In this document: one piece after another, positions 20,120 through 29,248 of the stretch
How the letters are laid out: every line of letters begins with the position of its first letter
How positions within the stretch are numbered: position 1 is the first letter of the stretch
From: Agromyces mediolanus
GTDB taxonomy: Bacteria; Actinomycetota; Actinomycetes; Actinomycetales; Microbacteriaceae
DNA length: 64,000 bases
Assembly (NCBI RefSeq): GCF_014648575.1
Contig: NZ_BMRJ01000001.1
Span: 572,087-636,086, forward strand
Direction: 5' to 3'
Program-made: the position numbers and the translations under genes
Notes under the pieces: model-generated
Seen by the model: the letters and a program-made list of their open reading frames with translations, nothing else
Told to the model about the DNA's origin: nothing
Databases searched by the model: none

Positions 20120-21124
20120 ATGTCCAGCTCCACTCCGGGTCCCGATCCCGCTCAGGGATCGGTCCCAGCACCGGGGTCCGCACCGGTGCAGCGTTCGCGC
20201 ACCGCGAGGATCGCACTCTGGCTCTCCATCGGCATGCTGGTGGCGGCAGCGCTGCTCGGCGGCTTCTTCATCATCGTCGGCGATCAGGCGAACGTCGCGG
20301 GGCGGGCGTGGCTCACCATGCTGCTCGTCGCGGTGTTCGCCGGCACCGTGCTGCTCGACACGACCATCGCCGACGGGCCCAACCGCTGGTACCTCGCGGC
20401 CTCGACCATCGTCAACGTGGTGCTCGTCGCGATCGGCCTGATGAAGGTGTGGAACGGCTGGCTTCAGCCGGCCAACACCGCCGACCCGGGCGTCTGGGCC
20501 GCCCAGATCGGCCGCTTCATCGCCGTCGTCATCCTGTTGCGGCTCGCGCTGCTGCTCACCCAGCTCTACGGGCTGCACTTCGTCGCGCGGGCGAAGAAGA
20601 CGGCGACGCGCATCTCCGGCATCGTCACGCTGATCTTCGTCTGGGCGACGGCGCTCGTGCTCTCGATCCCCTCGGCGTTCCCCGAGCCCGATTGGCCCGA
20701 CTGGTGGTGGCGCACCGCGGGCGCCACCTCGCTCGTCGCGGTCGTCGCCGCGGTCATCCCGCTCATCCTGCGCGCCTTCGAGCCGAAGGAGCCGCGACCG
20801 GCGCAGCCCGCGTACGGGCAGCCTGGGTACGGGCAGCAGCCTGGGTACGGGCAGCCGGGGTACGGCCAGCAGCCGGTCCAGCAGCCGGGGTACGGCGAGC
20901 CCGGGTACGGGCAGCCGCCGGTGCAGCCGGGGTACGGCCAGCCGGGGTACGGCCAGCCCGGGTACGGTCAGCCGGCCGCACAGCCGGGGTACCCCGCACC
21001 GCCGGCTCCTCCCGGCTACGGGCAGCCGACGACCCCGCCGCCTCCGCCCGGGTATGCGCAGCCGACGCCGCCCCCGCCGCCCGCACCTGGGCCGCAGCCC
21101 CCGGCGCCGCAGCCGCCGGCCTGA
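20120..21124 (+). CDS. Membrane protein with proline/glycine/tyrosine-rich repeat tail
   Basis: Not assigned to a named family. The 334-residue protein has a short disordered N-terminus, about six hydrophobic segments between residues 33 and 220 (for example [22 protein letters not shown] and [20 protein letters not shown]), and a C-terminal low-complexity tail of about 110 residues built from GYGQP units that passes into PPPPP-rich sequence. Such tails are common on actinobacterial membrane proteins and may mediate clustering or wall contact. The ATG is preceded by AGGAGG. Confidence 0.8.
   Translation: MSSSTPGPDPAQGSVPAPGSAPVQRSRTARIALWLSIGMLVAAALLGGFFIIVGDQANVAGRAWLTMLLVAVFAGTVLLDTTIADGPNRWYLAASTIVNVVLVAIGLMKVWNGWLQPANTADPGVWAAQIGRFIAVVILLRLALLLTQLYGLHFVARAKKTATRISGIVTLIFVWATALVLSIPSAFPEPDWPDWWWRTAGATSLVAVVAAVIPLILRAFEPKEPRPAQPAYGQPGYGQQPGYGQPGYGQQPVQQPGYGEPGYGQPPVQPGYGQPGYGQPGYGQPAAQPGYPAPPAPPGYGQPTTPPPPPGYAQPTPPPPPAPGPQPPAPQPPA
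20811..21115 (+). repeat. Degenerate coding repeat encoding GYGQP units
   Basis: About ten imperfect copies of a unit related to GGGTACGGGCAGCC encode the GYGQP tail of the membrane protein at 20120, followed by proline-rich sequence. The nucleotide-level similarity makes copy-number change by slippage likely. Confidence 0.75.
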
Positions 21125-21155
21125 GTCAGCGGGGTCGGGTGTCCGCGGTCCCGCC

Positions 21156-21161
21156 TAGACT
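21156..21161 (+). promoter_or_regulatory. -10 hexamer of the UvrD/PcrA helicase gene
   Basis: TAGACT ends nine bases before ATG 21171. GGAGGG lies between, so the transcript may start just before the gene with a very short leader. Confidence 0.45.
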
Positions 21162-21170
21162 TGGAGGGAC

Positions 21171-23639
21171 ATGACGCTGATCCTCGACCCCGACGACCCG
21201 GCCGGCTGGCGCGAGGCCGATGCTCCCGCGCGCGACGGCGCCGGCAGCCGCCTCACCGACGGACTCAACCCCCAGCAGAAGGCCGCGGTCGAGTACCGCG
21301 GCCCCGCGCTGCTCATCGTGGCAGGCGCGGGGTCCGGCAAGACCCGGGTGCTCACGCACCGCATCGCGCACCTCATCGAGACGCGCGAGGCCTGGCCGAG
21401 CCAGATCCTCGCGATCACCTTCACGAACAAGGCCGCCGCCGAGATGCGCGAGCGGGTGCAGGCCCTGCTCGGCGACAGCGCGCAGGGCATGTGGATCTCC
21501 ACGTTCCACTCCGCCTGCGTGCGCATCCTCCGCCGCGAGGCCGAGTCGCTCGGGCTCAGCTCGACCTTCACCATCTACGACTCGGCCGACCAGCGCACCA
21601 TCCTGAAGCGCATCATCAAAGAGCTGAACGCCGACACGATGGGCTTCACCCCGGCCGGCGCGCAGAGCAAGATCTCCAAGCTCAAGAACGAGCTCGCCGA
21701 CGTCGAGACGTACGCGCGCAACGTCAACACGAACGATCCGCAGGAGCTCACGTTCCTCGAGATCTTCCGTCAGTACACTCGACGGCTCCGCGAGGCCAGC
21801 GCGCTCGACTTCGACGACCTGATCGCCGAGACCGTGTACCTGTTCCGGGCGTTCCCGAAGGTGGCCGCGCTCTATCAGCGGCGCTTCCGGCACATCCTCG
21901 TCGACGAGTACCAGGACACGAACCACGCCCAGTACTCGCTCATCCACGAGCTCACCCGTCCGGTGGAGCCCGAGATCGTGGCCGAGCTCGACCAGCACGG
22001 CATCCTCGTGCGCGGGCTCACCGACCGCAACGGCCGCATCCCCGGGGCGTCCCTCACGGTCGTCGGCGACTCCGACCAGTCGATCTACGCCTTCCGCGGC
22101 GCCGACATCCGCAACATCGCCGAGTTCGAGCGCGACTTCCCGGGCGCCGAGGTGGTGCTCCTCGAGCAGAACTACCGCTCCACGCAGAACATCCTCTCCG
22201 CAGCCAACGCGGTCATCTCGAACAACTTCGACCGCAAAGACAAGAAGCTCTGGACGGCCGACGGCGACGGCGACAAGATCGTCGGCTACACGGGGTACAC
22301 CGCGCACGACGAGGCGCAGTTCATCGCCGATGAGATCGAGGCCCTCCACCGCGACGGCGTCGCCTACCGCGACATCGCCGTCTTCTACCGCACCAACGCG
22401 CAGACGCGCGCGCTGGAGGAGATCTTCGTGCGCTCGGCGCTGCCGTACCGCGTCGTCGGCGGCACCAAGTTCTACGAGCGAGCCGAGATCAAGGACGCCA
22501 TGGCGTACCTCATCGCCGTGGCGAACCCGCTCGACGAGCTCGCGCTGCGACGCATCCTGAACACCCCGAAGCGGGGCATCGGGCCCGCGACCGAGACCGC
22601 GATCGCGAACTACGCCGAGCAGAACGAGCTGAGCTTCCGGCAGGCCATGCGGCACGCGGGGTCGCTCGGCCTCGGTCCGAAGGTCACCGGGGCGATCACC
22701 GCGCTCGCCGACGTGCTCGACGAGGCCGCCGCGATGCTCGTCCCCTCGCAGGCCGGCATCGATGCGGGCACCAACGAGGACGCCGCGAAGGTGTCCGACG
22801 TGCTCGTGCACCTCGTGCAGCGCTCCGGCCTGCTCGACGCCCTCCGCAACAGCCGCGACCCGCAGGACGAGACCCGTGCCGAGAACGTCGACGAGCTCGT
22901 CGCGCAGACGCGCGACTTCGACCGGGAGAACGCCGGCGCCACCCTCGTCGACTTCCTCACCCAGGTCTCGCTCGTCGCGGCGGCCGACGAGATCGACGAC
23001 GAGTCCGGCACCGTCTCGCTCATGACCCTGCACACCGCGAAGGGCCTCGAGTACCACGCGGTCTTCCTCACCGGCATCGAGGAGGGGCTGCTGCCGCACC
23101 AGATGTCGGCCTCCGAGCCCGGCGGCCCGGCCGAGGAGCGGCGGCTGTTCTACGTCGGCATCACCCGGGCGCGCAAGCGCCTCTACCTGTCGCTCGCGAT
23201 GAGCCGGGCCCAGTTCGGCGAGGTGGCGGTCGCGATGCCGAGCCGGTACCTGCAGGAGATCCCCGACGAGCTCATCGACTGGAAGCAGTCGCCCGGCATG
23301 GCCACGAGCCGGGGCGGCACGCAGCCGCGGGCGCTCAACGCCCGGCGCGGCTCCGAGCGCTGGGGCGGCGGCTTCGAGTCCCGGCGCGACCTCGACCGCT
23401 TCAGCGTCACCCGGGCGCCGGCGACCAAGACCGAGTGGGCGAACAAGGTCACCGGCACGGTGCGCGACAACGGCGACCTCACCCTCGAGGCCGGCGACCG
23501 CATCCGTCACACCGACTTCGGCGAGGGGCGCGTCACCCAGGTGACCGGCGAGGGCACCAAGCGCATCGCGCACGTCGCCTTCGACACCGCGGGGCAGAAG
23601 AAGCTCCTCATCAAGATCGCCCCGATCGAGAAGCTGTGA
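21171..23639 (+). CDS. pcrA: UvrD/PcrA-type ATP-dependent DNA helicase
   Basis: This 3'-5' superfamily 1 helicase of 822 residues acts in nucleotide excision repair and replication restart. It shows motif I AGAGSGKTRVLTHR near residue 52, motif Ia ITFTNKAAAEM, motif II VDEYQDTN, motif III GDSDQSIYAFRGA, motif IV EQNYRST, motif V SLMTLHTAKGLEY and motif VI YVGITRARKRLY. The C-terminus (GDRIRHTDFGEGRVTQVTG) is the usual Tudor-like PcrA end that contacts RNA polymerase. Between motifs II and III an insert (PVEPEIVAELDQHGILVRGLTDRNGRIPGASLT) is longer than in Bacillus PcrA. The NUDIX gene overlaps its stop. Confidence 0.93.
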   Translation: MTLILDPDDPAGWREADAPARDGAGSRLTDGLNPQQKAAVEYRGPALLIVAGAGSGKTRVLTHRIAHLIETREAWPSQILAITFTNKAAAEMRERVQALLGDSAQGMWISTFHSACVRILRREAESLGLSSTFTIYDSADQRTILKRIIKELNADTMGFTPAGAQSKISKLKNELADVETYARNVNTNDPQELTFLEIFRQYTRRLREASALDFDDLIAETVYLFRAFPKVAALYQRRFRHILVDEYQDTNHAQYSLIHELTRPVEPEIVAELDQHGILVRGLTDRNGRIPGASLTVVGDSDQSIYAFRGADIRNIAEFERDFPGAEVVLLEQNYRSTQNILSAANAVISNNFDRKDKKLWTADGDGDKIVGYTGYTAHDEAQFIADEIEALHRDGVAYRDIAVFYRTNAQTRALEEIFVRSALPYRVVGGTKFYERAEIKDAMAYLIAVANPLDELALRRILNTPKRGIGPATETAIANYAEQNELSFRQAMRHAGSLGLGPKVTGAITALADVLDEAAAMLVPSQAGIDAGTNEDAAKVSDVLVHLVQRSGLLDALRNSRDPQDETRAENVDELVAQTRDFDRENAGATLVDFLTQVSLVAAADEIDDESGTVSLMTLHTAKGLEYHAVFLTGIEEGLLPHQMSASEPGGPAEERRLFYVGITRARKRLYLSLAMSRAQFGEVAVAMPSRYLQEIPDELIDWKQSPGMATSRGGTQPRALNARRGSERWGGGFESRRDLDRFSVTRAPATKTEWANKVTGTVRDNGDLTLEAGDRIRHTDFGEGRVTQVTGEGTKRIAHVAFDTAGQKKLLIKIAPIEKL

Positions 23640-24181
23640 GCTGGCCCGTGCGCGCCAGCCGCGCCGTGTACGAGAACGCCTGGATCCGGGTCCGCGAAGA
23701 CGAGGTGGTCCGGCCCGACGGCAGCGACGGCGTGTACGGCGTCGTCGAGCTGCGGCATCCTGCCGTCATCGTCATCGCGATGACCGACGACGACGAGGTG
23801 CTCCTCGTCGACCTCGACCGGCACACCGTCGGGCGCACGCTGGAACTCCCCGCCGGCGGCAGCGACGGGCAGCCGTTCCTCGACGCCGCGCGCCGCGAAC
23901 TCCTCGAGGAGACGGGCTACACCGCCTCGTCCTGGCGCGAGCTCTCGCCGATGTCCATGCTGAACGGCGTCACGGTCGCCGAAGTGCGCCCGTTCCTCGC
24001 GACCGGGCTCCAGCGCGCCGTCGACGGCGAGCTCTCGACCCAGCGTGAGGAGGGCATCGCCGAGGTGCGGGCCATCGCCTGGCCCGAGGTCCTGCGCATG
24101 ATCGGCACGGGCGAGATCGACGACGGCGAGTCCGTCGCGGCCCTGTTCCGCGCGGCCCTGGAGCTCGGGCGCGTCTCGTGA
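23636..24181 (+). CDS. NUDIX hydrolase
   Basis: The 181-residue protein has a NUDIX box near residues 63-86 (GGSDGQPFLDAARRELLEETGYTA; core REXXEEXGYT as RELLEETGYT). YGVVELRHPAVIVIAMTDDDEVLLVDLDRHTVGRTLELPAGG resembles ADP-ribose pyrophosphatase-type members. The GTG at 23636 overlaps the helicase stop (GTGA) and its own TGA overlaps the next GTG, giving a tightly coupled three-gene run. The preferred substrate cannot be told from sequence. Confidence 0.85.
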   Translation: MSWPVRASRAVYENAWIRVREDEVVRPDGSDGVYGVVELRHPAVIVIAMTDDDEVLLVDLDRHTVGRTLELPAGGSDGQPFLDAARRELLEETGYTASSWRELSPMSMLNGVTVAEVRPFLATGLQRAVDGELSTQREEGIAEVRAIAWPEVLRMIGTGEIDDGESVAALFRAALELGRVS

Positions 24182-25293
24182 ACCGCGCGACCGCCGCGAT
24201 GGGCGGCTGGTGGCGTTCGGCTCGGGAACTCGACCTCGAGGTCGCCTTCCGCGCGGCCGTCGCGGCCGCGGTCCCGCTCGCGATCCTCGTCGCGGCCGGC
24301 CGCATCGATTGGGCCGCCTACGCCGCGTTCGGCGGGATGACGGCGATCTTCGGCCGCAGCGAGCCGTACCGCACCCGGCTGCGCACCGTCACCACCGCGG
24401 CGGTCGTGCAGCTCGCGGCGACCGGACTCGGCATCCTGCTCTCCGTCGGCGGTGCCGGACCGCTCGTGCAGGCCGCCGTGCTCGCGCTCGTCGTCGCGGC
24501 CGTCATCGTCGCGTACAACATGCTCGGCGTGACGCCCTCGACACCGCTGTTCGCCGTGTTCGGGCTGCTCGTCTGCGCGGCGCTCCCGGTCGACGACGGC
24601 ACCGGGTGGCAGCGCTGGGGCGTCGCAGTCGCGGCGACCGTCTTCGCCTGGCTCCTGGCCATGTCCGGCTGGCTGCTGCGGCGGCTCGCCGGGCGTCGGG
24701 CGCAGCGGCTGTTCCGCCCGCTGCCGCGCACCACGCCGGTCCGGGGACGCGGGCACACCGACCCCCGGCTCTGGCTGAACGTCGCGCAGAACGTCCTCGC
24801 GGCGCTCGTGGCCGGCGCGATCGCGCTGGCGCTCGGCACCGGGCATCCGTACTGGGCGGTCGTGAGCGCCGTGGCGGTGATCCCGCCGGCACGGGCCGCC
24901 CACACCGTCTCCCGTGCCGTGCACCGGGTGCTCGGCACGGTCGCGGGCGTCGCGGTCGCCGCGCTGCTGCTCTGGCCGGAGCCCTCGGTGTGGCTGCTCG
25001 TCGCGGCGGTCGCGATCTGCCAGTTCGGCGCGGAGGTGCTCGTGACCCGGCACTACGGCACCGCGCTCGTCTTCATCACGCCGATGGCGCTGACGGTGGC
25101 GCACCTCGCCTCGCCGGCGCCGCTCATCGGACTGCTCGGCGACCGGGTGCTCGAGACCGTCATCGGGGCGGCGGTCGGCGTCGTCGCGGTGCTGGCCGCC
25201 CGGCGCTTCGTCGAGGCGGTGCCGATGCCACCGCCGACGACGGCGACGCCCAGCGTCGCCCCGAAGGGCCCCGACCGGCCGTCGCGCGGCTAG
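24178..25293 (+). CDS. FUSC-family membrane protein
   Basis: The 371-residue protein has two sets of about five hydrophobic segments separated by a cytoplasmic linker (RRLAGRRAQRLFRPLPRTTPVRGRGHTDPRLW), the layout of the FUSC/aromatic acid exporter group. YAAFGGMTAIFGRSEPYRTRLRT after the second helix and PPARAAHTVSRAVHRVLGTVAG in the second half are characteristic. Relatives export aromatic acids, but the substrate is unknown here. It is coupled to the NUDIX gene by a GTGA overlap and meets the next gene tail to tail, both stop codons lying in the shared palindrome CTAG at 25290-25293. Confidence 0.75.
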   Translation: MNRATAAMGGWWRSARELDLEVAFRAAVAAAVPLAILVAAGRIDWAAYAAFGGMTAIFGRSEPYRTRLRTVTTAAVVQLAATGLGILLSVGGAGPLVQAAVLALVVAAVIVAYNMLGVTPSTPLFAVFGLLVCAALPVDDGTGWQRWGVAVAATVFAWLLAMSGWLLRRLAGRRAQRLFRPLPRTTPVRGRGHTDPRLWLNVAQNVLAALVAGAIALALGTGHPYWAVVSAVAVIPPARAAHTVSRAVHRVLGTVAGVAVAALLLWPEPSVWLLVAAVAICQFGAEVLVTRHYGTALVFITPMALTVAHLASPAPLIGLLGDRVLETVIGAAVGVVAVLAARRFVEAVPMPPPTTATPSVAPKGPDRPSRG

Positions 25294-26012
25294 ACCGCGC
25301 CGCCGATGAGCCAGCCGATCAGCCAGGTGACGGCGAGGGCGAGCGCGCCCCCGACGACCACCCGCACGACGGCGCGCTCCCTGGGCGAGCCGCCGATCCA
25401 GGCCGACAGCCAGCCCGTGACCGCGAGGGCGACGACGACCGCGGCGAACGTCGTGGCGATCCGCCACTCGGGCGGCGGCAGCAGGATCGCGAGCATCGGC
25501 AGCACCGCGCCGACGAGGAACGACAGCGCCGAGGCGCCCGCCGCGTGCCACGGGTTCACGACGTCGGCCTCGGCGATGTGGAGCTCGGCCTCGAGATGCG
25601 CGGCGAGCGCGTCGTGCGCCGTGAGCTCGCGGGCCACCTGGTCCGCCGTCTCGGCGCTCAGCCCCTTCGAGCGGTAGATGCCGGCGAGCTCGGCGAGCTC
25701 CTGCTCGGGCATGGCGGCCAGCTCCCAGCGCTCCTTCGCGATGAGCGCGTGCTCGGTGTCGCGCTGGCTCGAGACCGAGACGTATTCGCCGAGTCCCATC
25801 GAGATCGCGCCGGCGACGACGGACGCGACGCCCGCGACGAGGATGGGGCCGCTGTCGCTCGTCGCGGCGGCGACGCCGACGACGAGCGCGGCGACGGAGA
25901 TGATGCCGTCGTTCGCGCCGAGCACGCCGGCGCGGAGCCAGTTCAGCCGCTCGTGCACCCGAGGGTCGTGCGGCTCGTCGCCGTGGAAGGGAGCTGCTTC
26001 GCCGTCCGTCAT
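25290..26012 (-). CDS. VIT1/CCC1-type transporter
   Basis: The 240-residue membrane protein resembles vacuolar iron transporter family members, which move ferrous iron or manganese. RLNWLRAGVLGANDGIISVAALVVGVA at the start is the family signature, followed by GAISMGLGEYVSVSSQRDTEHA, a central acidic helix (ELAELAGIYRSKGLSAETADQVARELT) and three further helices. The ATG at 26012 is preceded by GAGACT and six bases, again close to the leaderless pattern. Confidence 0.87.
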   Translation of the reverse strand: MTDGEAAPFHGDEPHDPRVHERLNWLRAGVLGANDGIISVAALVVGVAAATSDSGPILVAGVASVVAGAISMGLGEYVSVSSQRDTEHALIAKERWELAAMPEQELAELAGIYRSKGLSAETADQVARELTAHDALAAHLEAELHIAEADVVNPWHAAGASALSFLVGAVLPMLAILLPPPEWRIATTFAAVVVALAVTGWLSAWIGGSPRERAVVRVVVGGALALAVTWLIGWLIGGAV

Positions 26013-26064
26013 GCCTGCAGTCTCGCAGCGCACGCGCGCGACCGCCAGGATGCCGAGGCTGTCC

Positions 26065-26904
26065 TCAGCCGCGCAAGCGGGCGATGAGGGCCATCGCGTC
26101 GACCGGGGCGCGCACCTTCGCGTCGTTGTCGAAGTAGAGGTACGCATCGCGGCCGGCATCGAGGTGAGCCGAGGCCCACGCGGCCCAGCGGTCGAGGGCC
26201 GCGTCGTCGTAGCCCGAGACGTAGAGCTCCTCGTCGCCGTGCAGCCGTGCATAGGCGAAGTCGGCCGTCGTCCGGTCGATGCGGGGGTACCGTCCGGCGG
26301 TGTCCGCCACGACGCTCGCGACGCCGTGCCGGGCGAGCAGCCCGGCCCACTCCTCCTCCGCCTCGGCGAAGGACGGGTGCCGCACCTCGACCGCGTGGCG
26401 GAGCGGGCCATCCTCCTCGACGGCGAACGCGCTGCGTCCCTCCATCCGCTCGTCGTGCGCCGCGGCGAGCCGCGCCGCGGCTCGCCGGGTCCGCGGCAGC
26501 CGCTCGAGGAATCCCTCGAGCAGCGCCTCGTCGTACGCGAGGGTCGGCGGCAGCTGCCAGAGGATCGGCCCGAGCTTCGCCCCGAGCTCGAGCACGCCGG
26601 AGGCGAAGAAGTTCGCGAGCGGGGCGTCGACGTCGCCGAGCCGTTTGATGTGGGTGATGAAGCGCGGGCCCTTCACCGCGAAGACGAAGCCGTCGGGCGT
26701 CGCGTCGCGCCAGCGATGCCAGCTCGCGGGGCGCTGCAGCGCGTAGAACGAGCCGTTGATCTCGATCGAGGTCATCCGCGCGGCCGCGTAGCCGAGCTCG
26801 CCGGCCTGCCGGAGGCCCTTCGGATAGAAGGTGCGCCGCCACGCCGGGTAGACCCAGCCGGAGATGCCGACTCGGGCCTGCGGGCGGGGTGCTGGCTCGC
26901 TCAT
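26065..26904 (-). CDS. DUF72 domain protein
   Basis: The 279-residue protein has the DUF72 TIM-barrel marks: RVGISGWVYPAWRRTFYPKGL at the start, SIEINGSFYALQRPASWHRW, FVFAVKGPRFITHIKRLG, GPILWQLPP and VEVRHPSF, ending with YLYFDNDAKVRAPVDA. The activity of this family is not established. It stands alone; the ATG is preceded after six bases by AAGACT, a degenerate version of the local -10 pattern. Confidence 0.85.
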   Translation of the reverse strand: MSEPAPRPQARVGISGWVYPAWRRTFYPKGLRQAGELGYAAARMTSIEINGSFYALQRPASWHRWRDATPDGFVFAVKGPRFITHIKRLGDVDAPLANFFASGVLELGAKLGPILWQLPPTLAYDEALLEGFLERLPRTRRAAARLAAAHDERMEGRSAFAVEEDGPLRHAVEVRHPSFAEAEEEWAGLLARHGVASVVADTAGRYPRIDRTTADFAYARLHGDEELYVSGYDDAALDRWAAWASAHLDAGRDAYLYFDNDAKVRAPVDAMALIARLRG

Positions 26905-26993
26905 GCCGCCAGTCTTCCGAGGCCGCCGCGGTCGTGGAAGGGGGTGACGAGCGGGCGCCGCTCGGCTACCGGGGTGGCGCCGACGAGCGAAAC

Positions 26994-27013
26994 ATGTAGC
27001 ATAAGTGCTACAT
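26994..27013. promoter_or_regulatory. Palindromic operator candidate of the ABC-2/XRE operon
   Basis: ATGTAGCA-TAAG-TGCTACAT is a perfect 8-base inverted repeat with a 4-base centre. TAGCAT inside it could be the -10 element of the operon, whose first gene starts at 27046. It is a good candidate site for the XRE regulator encoded as the third gene. Confidence 0.6.
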
Positions 27014-27045
27014 CTGATAGCGATTCAACGACGAGAGGATGCCCC

Positions 27046-27927
27046 ATGGTCACCGCTCCCGTCGTCGAGGTGCAGGGGCTGCGCCTGCGCTACGGCGCAC
27101 GCACCGTGCTCGACGGCATCGACTTCCGACTCGATCGCGGCGAGGTGGTCGCGCTCCTCGGGCCGAACGGCGCCGGCAAGACGACGACGATCGAGGTGCT
27201 CGAGGGCTTCCGGCGGCCCGACGCGGGAGCGGTCCGCGTGCTCGGCGAGTCGCCCGAGACCGCGGGCGACGCCTGGCGAGCCAGGATCGGGGTCGTGCTG
27301 CAGTCCTGGCGCGACCACGCCCGTTGGCGGGTCGGCCCGCTGCTCGAGCAGTTCGCGACGCTGTACGAACCGTTCGCGGCGAGCACCGGGCGCCGTCCGC
27401 ACGACGTCACGGAGCTCCTCGACCTCGTCGGGCTCGGCGGGCACCGCGGTGCGCTCGTCCGCTCCCTCTCGGGCGGTCAGCGCCGTCGCCTCGACGTCGC
27501 GATCGGCCTGGTCGGGCGACCCGAGCTGCTCTTCCTCGACGAACCGACGACGGGCTTCGACCCCGTCGCCCGGCACGAGTTCCACGAACTCGTCCACGCC
27601 CTCAGCGACTTCGACGACACGACCGTGCTGCTCACGACGCACGACCTCGCCGAGGCGGAGAAGATCGCGGGACGCATCCTGATCCTCGACCGCGGCGCCA
27701 TCGTCGCCGACGGCAGCCCCGCCGAGCTCGCCCGCGCCGTGCCGAGCGCGAGCGAGATCAGCTGGCGCGAGGACGGCGTCCGGCAGGTGCACAGCGCCGC
27801 CGACCCCGAGGCCTTCGTGCGCGAGCTGCTCGCCCGCACCGACGTGTCCGTGACCGAGCTCGTGGTCCGCGCGCAGACCCTCGAAGAGACCTACCTCGCG
27901 ATGATCGACACGGAGGACGCCCGATGA
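27046..27927 (+). CDS. ABC-2 type exporter ATPase
   Basis: The 293-residue ATPase has Walker A LGPNGAGKTTTIEVLEGFRRPD near residue 40, a Q-loop in VVLQSWRDHARW, signature LSGGQRRRLDVAIGL, Walker B LLFLDEPTTGFDP and an H-loop in TTHDLAEAEK. The GFRRPDAG stretch and C-terminal DrrA-like region place it with ABC-2 drug or lipid exporters. The ATG at 27046 follows GAGAGGA. It overlaps the permease gene by an ATGA, so the two subunits are translationally coupled. Confidence 0.9.
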   Translation: MVTAPVVEVQGLRLRYGARTVLDGIDFRLDRGEVVALLGPNGAGKTTTIEVLEGFRRPDAGAVRVLGESPETAGDAWRARIGVVLQSWRDHARWRVGPLLEQFATLYEPFAASTGRRPHDVTELLDLVGLGGHRGALVRSLSGGQRRRLDVAIGLVGRPELLFLDEPTTGFDPVARHEFHELVHALSDFDDTTVLLTTHDLAEAEKIAGRILILDRGAIVADGSPAELARAVPSASEISWREDGVRQVHSAADPEAFVRELLARTDVSVTELVVRAQTLEETYLAMIDTEDAR

Positions 27928-28763
27928 TCACCGCCGTCCGCGCCGGCCTGCGCCGGGGCCTGACCGAGTTCGGCATCTCGCTGCGCACCCCGTCCGACGT
28001 GGTGTTCATCCTCGTCGGCCTCGTCGCCGTCGGCGTCACGCTCTGGCTGTACCGCGACGTGGAAGCGGCCCCCGGGGTGCCGCTCACCTGGTTCATCCTG
28101 CCCAGCATCCTCACGATCCAGCTCGTGTTCATCGTCGGCTACGGGCTCGGCACGGTCGTCGTCACCGAGCGCGAGGACGGCACCCTCCTCCGGGCCCGCA
28201 CCCTGCCGCGCGGGCTGCCGGTCTACGCGAGCGGGGTCGTCACCAAGACGCTCGCCGAACTCGTCTGCACCTTCGTGCCCACCCTGGTGATCGCCGCGAT
28301 CACGCTCGGCGGGCGCTTCGGACTGGACGCCGGGGACCTCGCGATCGTGCTGGCCATGCTCGTGCTCGGCACGCTCGCGCTCACGCCCTTCGGCTTCGTC
28401 ATCGGCACGGTCTTCCGCAATCCGCGCTCGGTGAGCGGCTGGGGCTTCCTCGTCGTCGGCCTCCTCGCCTTCGTCTCGGGCCTCGTGCAGCCGCTCGCCG
28501 CGCTGCCGGTCTGGGTGCAGCCGATCGGGCTCGCACTGCCGCTCTATTGGATCGGCCACGCGCTGCGCGGGGCGTTCCTGCCCGGCGAGTTCGGCGCGTT
28601 CGAGATGTTCGGCGACTGGCAGTTCGGCCTCGCCTTCCTCGTCGTCGGCGTGTGGGCCGTCGGCGGCCTGCTGCTCGCGCCGCGGCTGCTGCGCCGCGTC
28701 GCTCGCCGGGAGACCGCCTCGGGCATCGAGCTGCGGCGTCAGGCCGCACTGCAGCGGGCATGA
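27924..28763 (+). CDS. ABC-2 type exporter permease
   Basis: The 279-residue membrane protein has six hydrophobic segments, including VVFILVGLVAVGVTLWLYRD and ILTIQLVFIVGYGLGTVVVTEREDGTLLRARTLP, the latter a typical ABC-2 permease stretch, then LALTPFGFVIGTVFRNPRSVSGWGFLVV. It partners the ATPase encoded just before it, and its stop overlaps the ATG of the XRE regulator. The substrate is unknown. Confidence 0.87.
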   Translation: MITAVRAGLRRGLTEFGISLRTPSDVVFILVGLVAVGVTLWLYRDVEAAPGVPLTWFILPSILTIQLVFIVGYGLGTVVVTEREDGTLLRARTLPRGLPVYASGVVTKTLAELVCTFVPTLVIAAITLGGRFGLDAGDLAIVLAMLVLGTLALTPFGFVIGTVFRNPRSVSGWGFLVVGLLAFVSGLVQPLAALPVWVQPIGLALPLYWIGHALRGAFLPGEFGAFEMFGDWQFGLAFLVVGVWAVGGLLLAPRLLRRVARRETASGIELRRQAALQRA

Positions 28764-29029
28764 GCGGCGCCGCAGGGGAGGGCGGGCGCAGCGACCTCGT
28801 GCACAACCGGGTCGCCATGCTGCGCGCCGAGCGACGGGTCACGAGACGGGAGCTCGCCGAGGCGATCGGCGTGCACTACCAGACCGTCGGCTACCTCGAA
28901 CGGGGCGAGTTCAACCCGAGCCTGCACCTCGCGCTGCGCATCGCGCGCTTCTTCGAGGTGCCGCTCGAGTTCGTCTTCTCGCTCGAGGAGTTCCCCAGGA
29001 TCGCACCGGACGGGATGCCTCGCGGCTGA
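28760..29029 (+). CDS. XRE-family transcriptional regulator
   Basis: This small 89-residue regulator consists almost entirely of one helix-turn-helix: LVHNRVAMLRAERRVTRRELAEAIGVHYQTVGYLERGEFNPSLHLALRIARFFEVPLEFVF. It resembles the YozG/HTH_3 type found next to ABC-2 exporters. It is the last gene of the three-gene operon, coupled by ATGA. The 20-base palindrome at 26994, over the operon promoter, is its most likely target, which would give feedback control; this is inference. Confidence 0.87.
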   Translation: MSGAAGEGGRSDLVHNRVAMLRAERRVTRRELAEAIGVHYQTVGYLERGEFNPSLHLALRIARFFEVPLEFVFSLEEFPRIAPDGMPRG

Positions 29030-29070
29030 CCGCGCCCGCGGGCCACGCGTCGGGCCCGGCGTCGGGCCCG

Positions 29071-29089
29071 GCGGCGCTTCCGGCGCCGC
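29071..29089 (+). terminator. Hairpin after the ABC-2/XRE operon
   Basis: GCGGCGC-TTCCG-GCGCCGC forms a 7-base-pair stem 42 bases after the XRE stop. There is no T-run. Two direct copies of CGTCGGGCCCGG lie just before it. Confidence 0.35.
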
Positions 29090-29138
29090 GTCGAGCGACG
29101 CCGGGCGACCCCGGTTCGGCGGCGTCGAACAAGGGGAG

Positions 29139-29182
29139 TAGCATGGCAGGCGGCCCGTGCCGATAGCTCGACATCGAGAGAG
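29139..29182 (+). promoter_or_regulatory. sucC promoter region with TCA-box palindrome
   Basis: TAGCAT (29139-29144) is a candidate -10. About 19 bases downstream, at 29163-29182, lies a 20-base element with the core CTCGACATCGAGAGA, a palindrome that is repeated almost unchanged (18 of 20 positions) in inverted orientation upstream of icd. Its position just after the likely transcription start suggests a repressor site. Confidence 0.6.
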
Positions 29183-29248
29183 TTTCGGGGCCGGGTCCCT
29201 CACCCACCATCCCTGCGCGAACCAGCGCGGACCGATTGGAAGCAGAGC

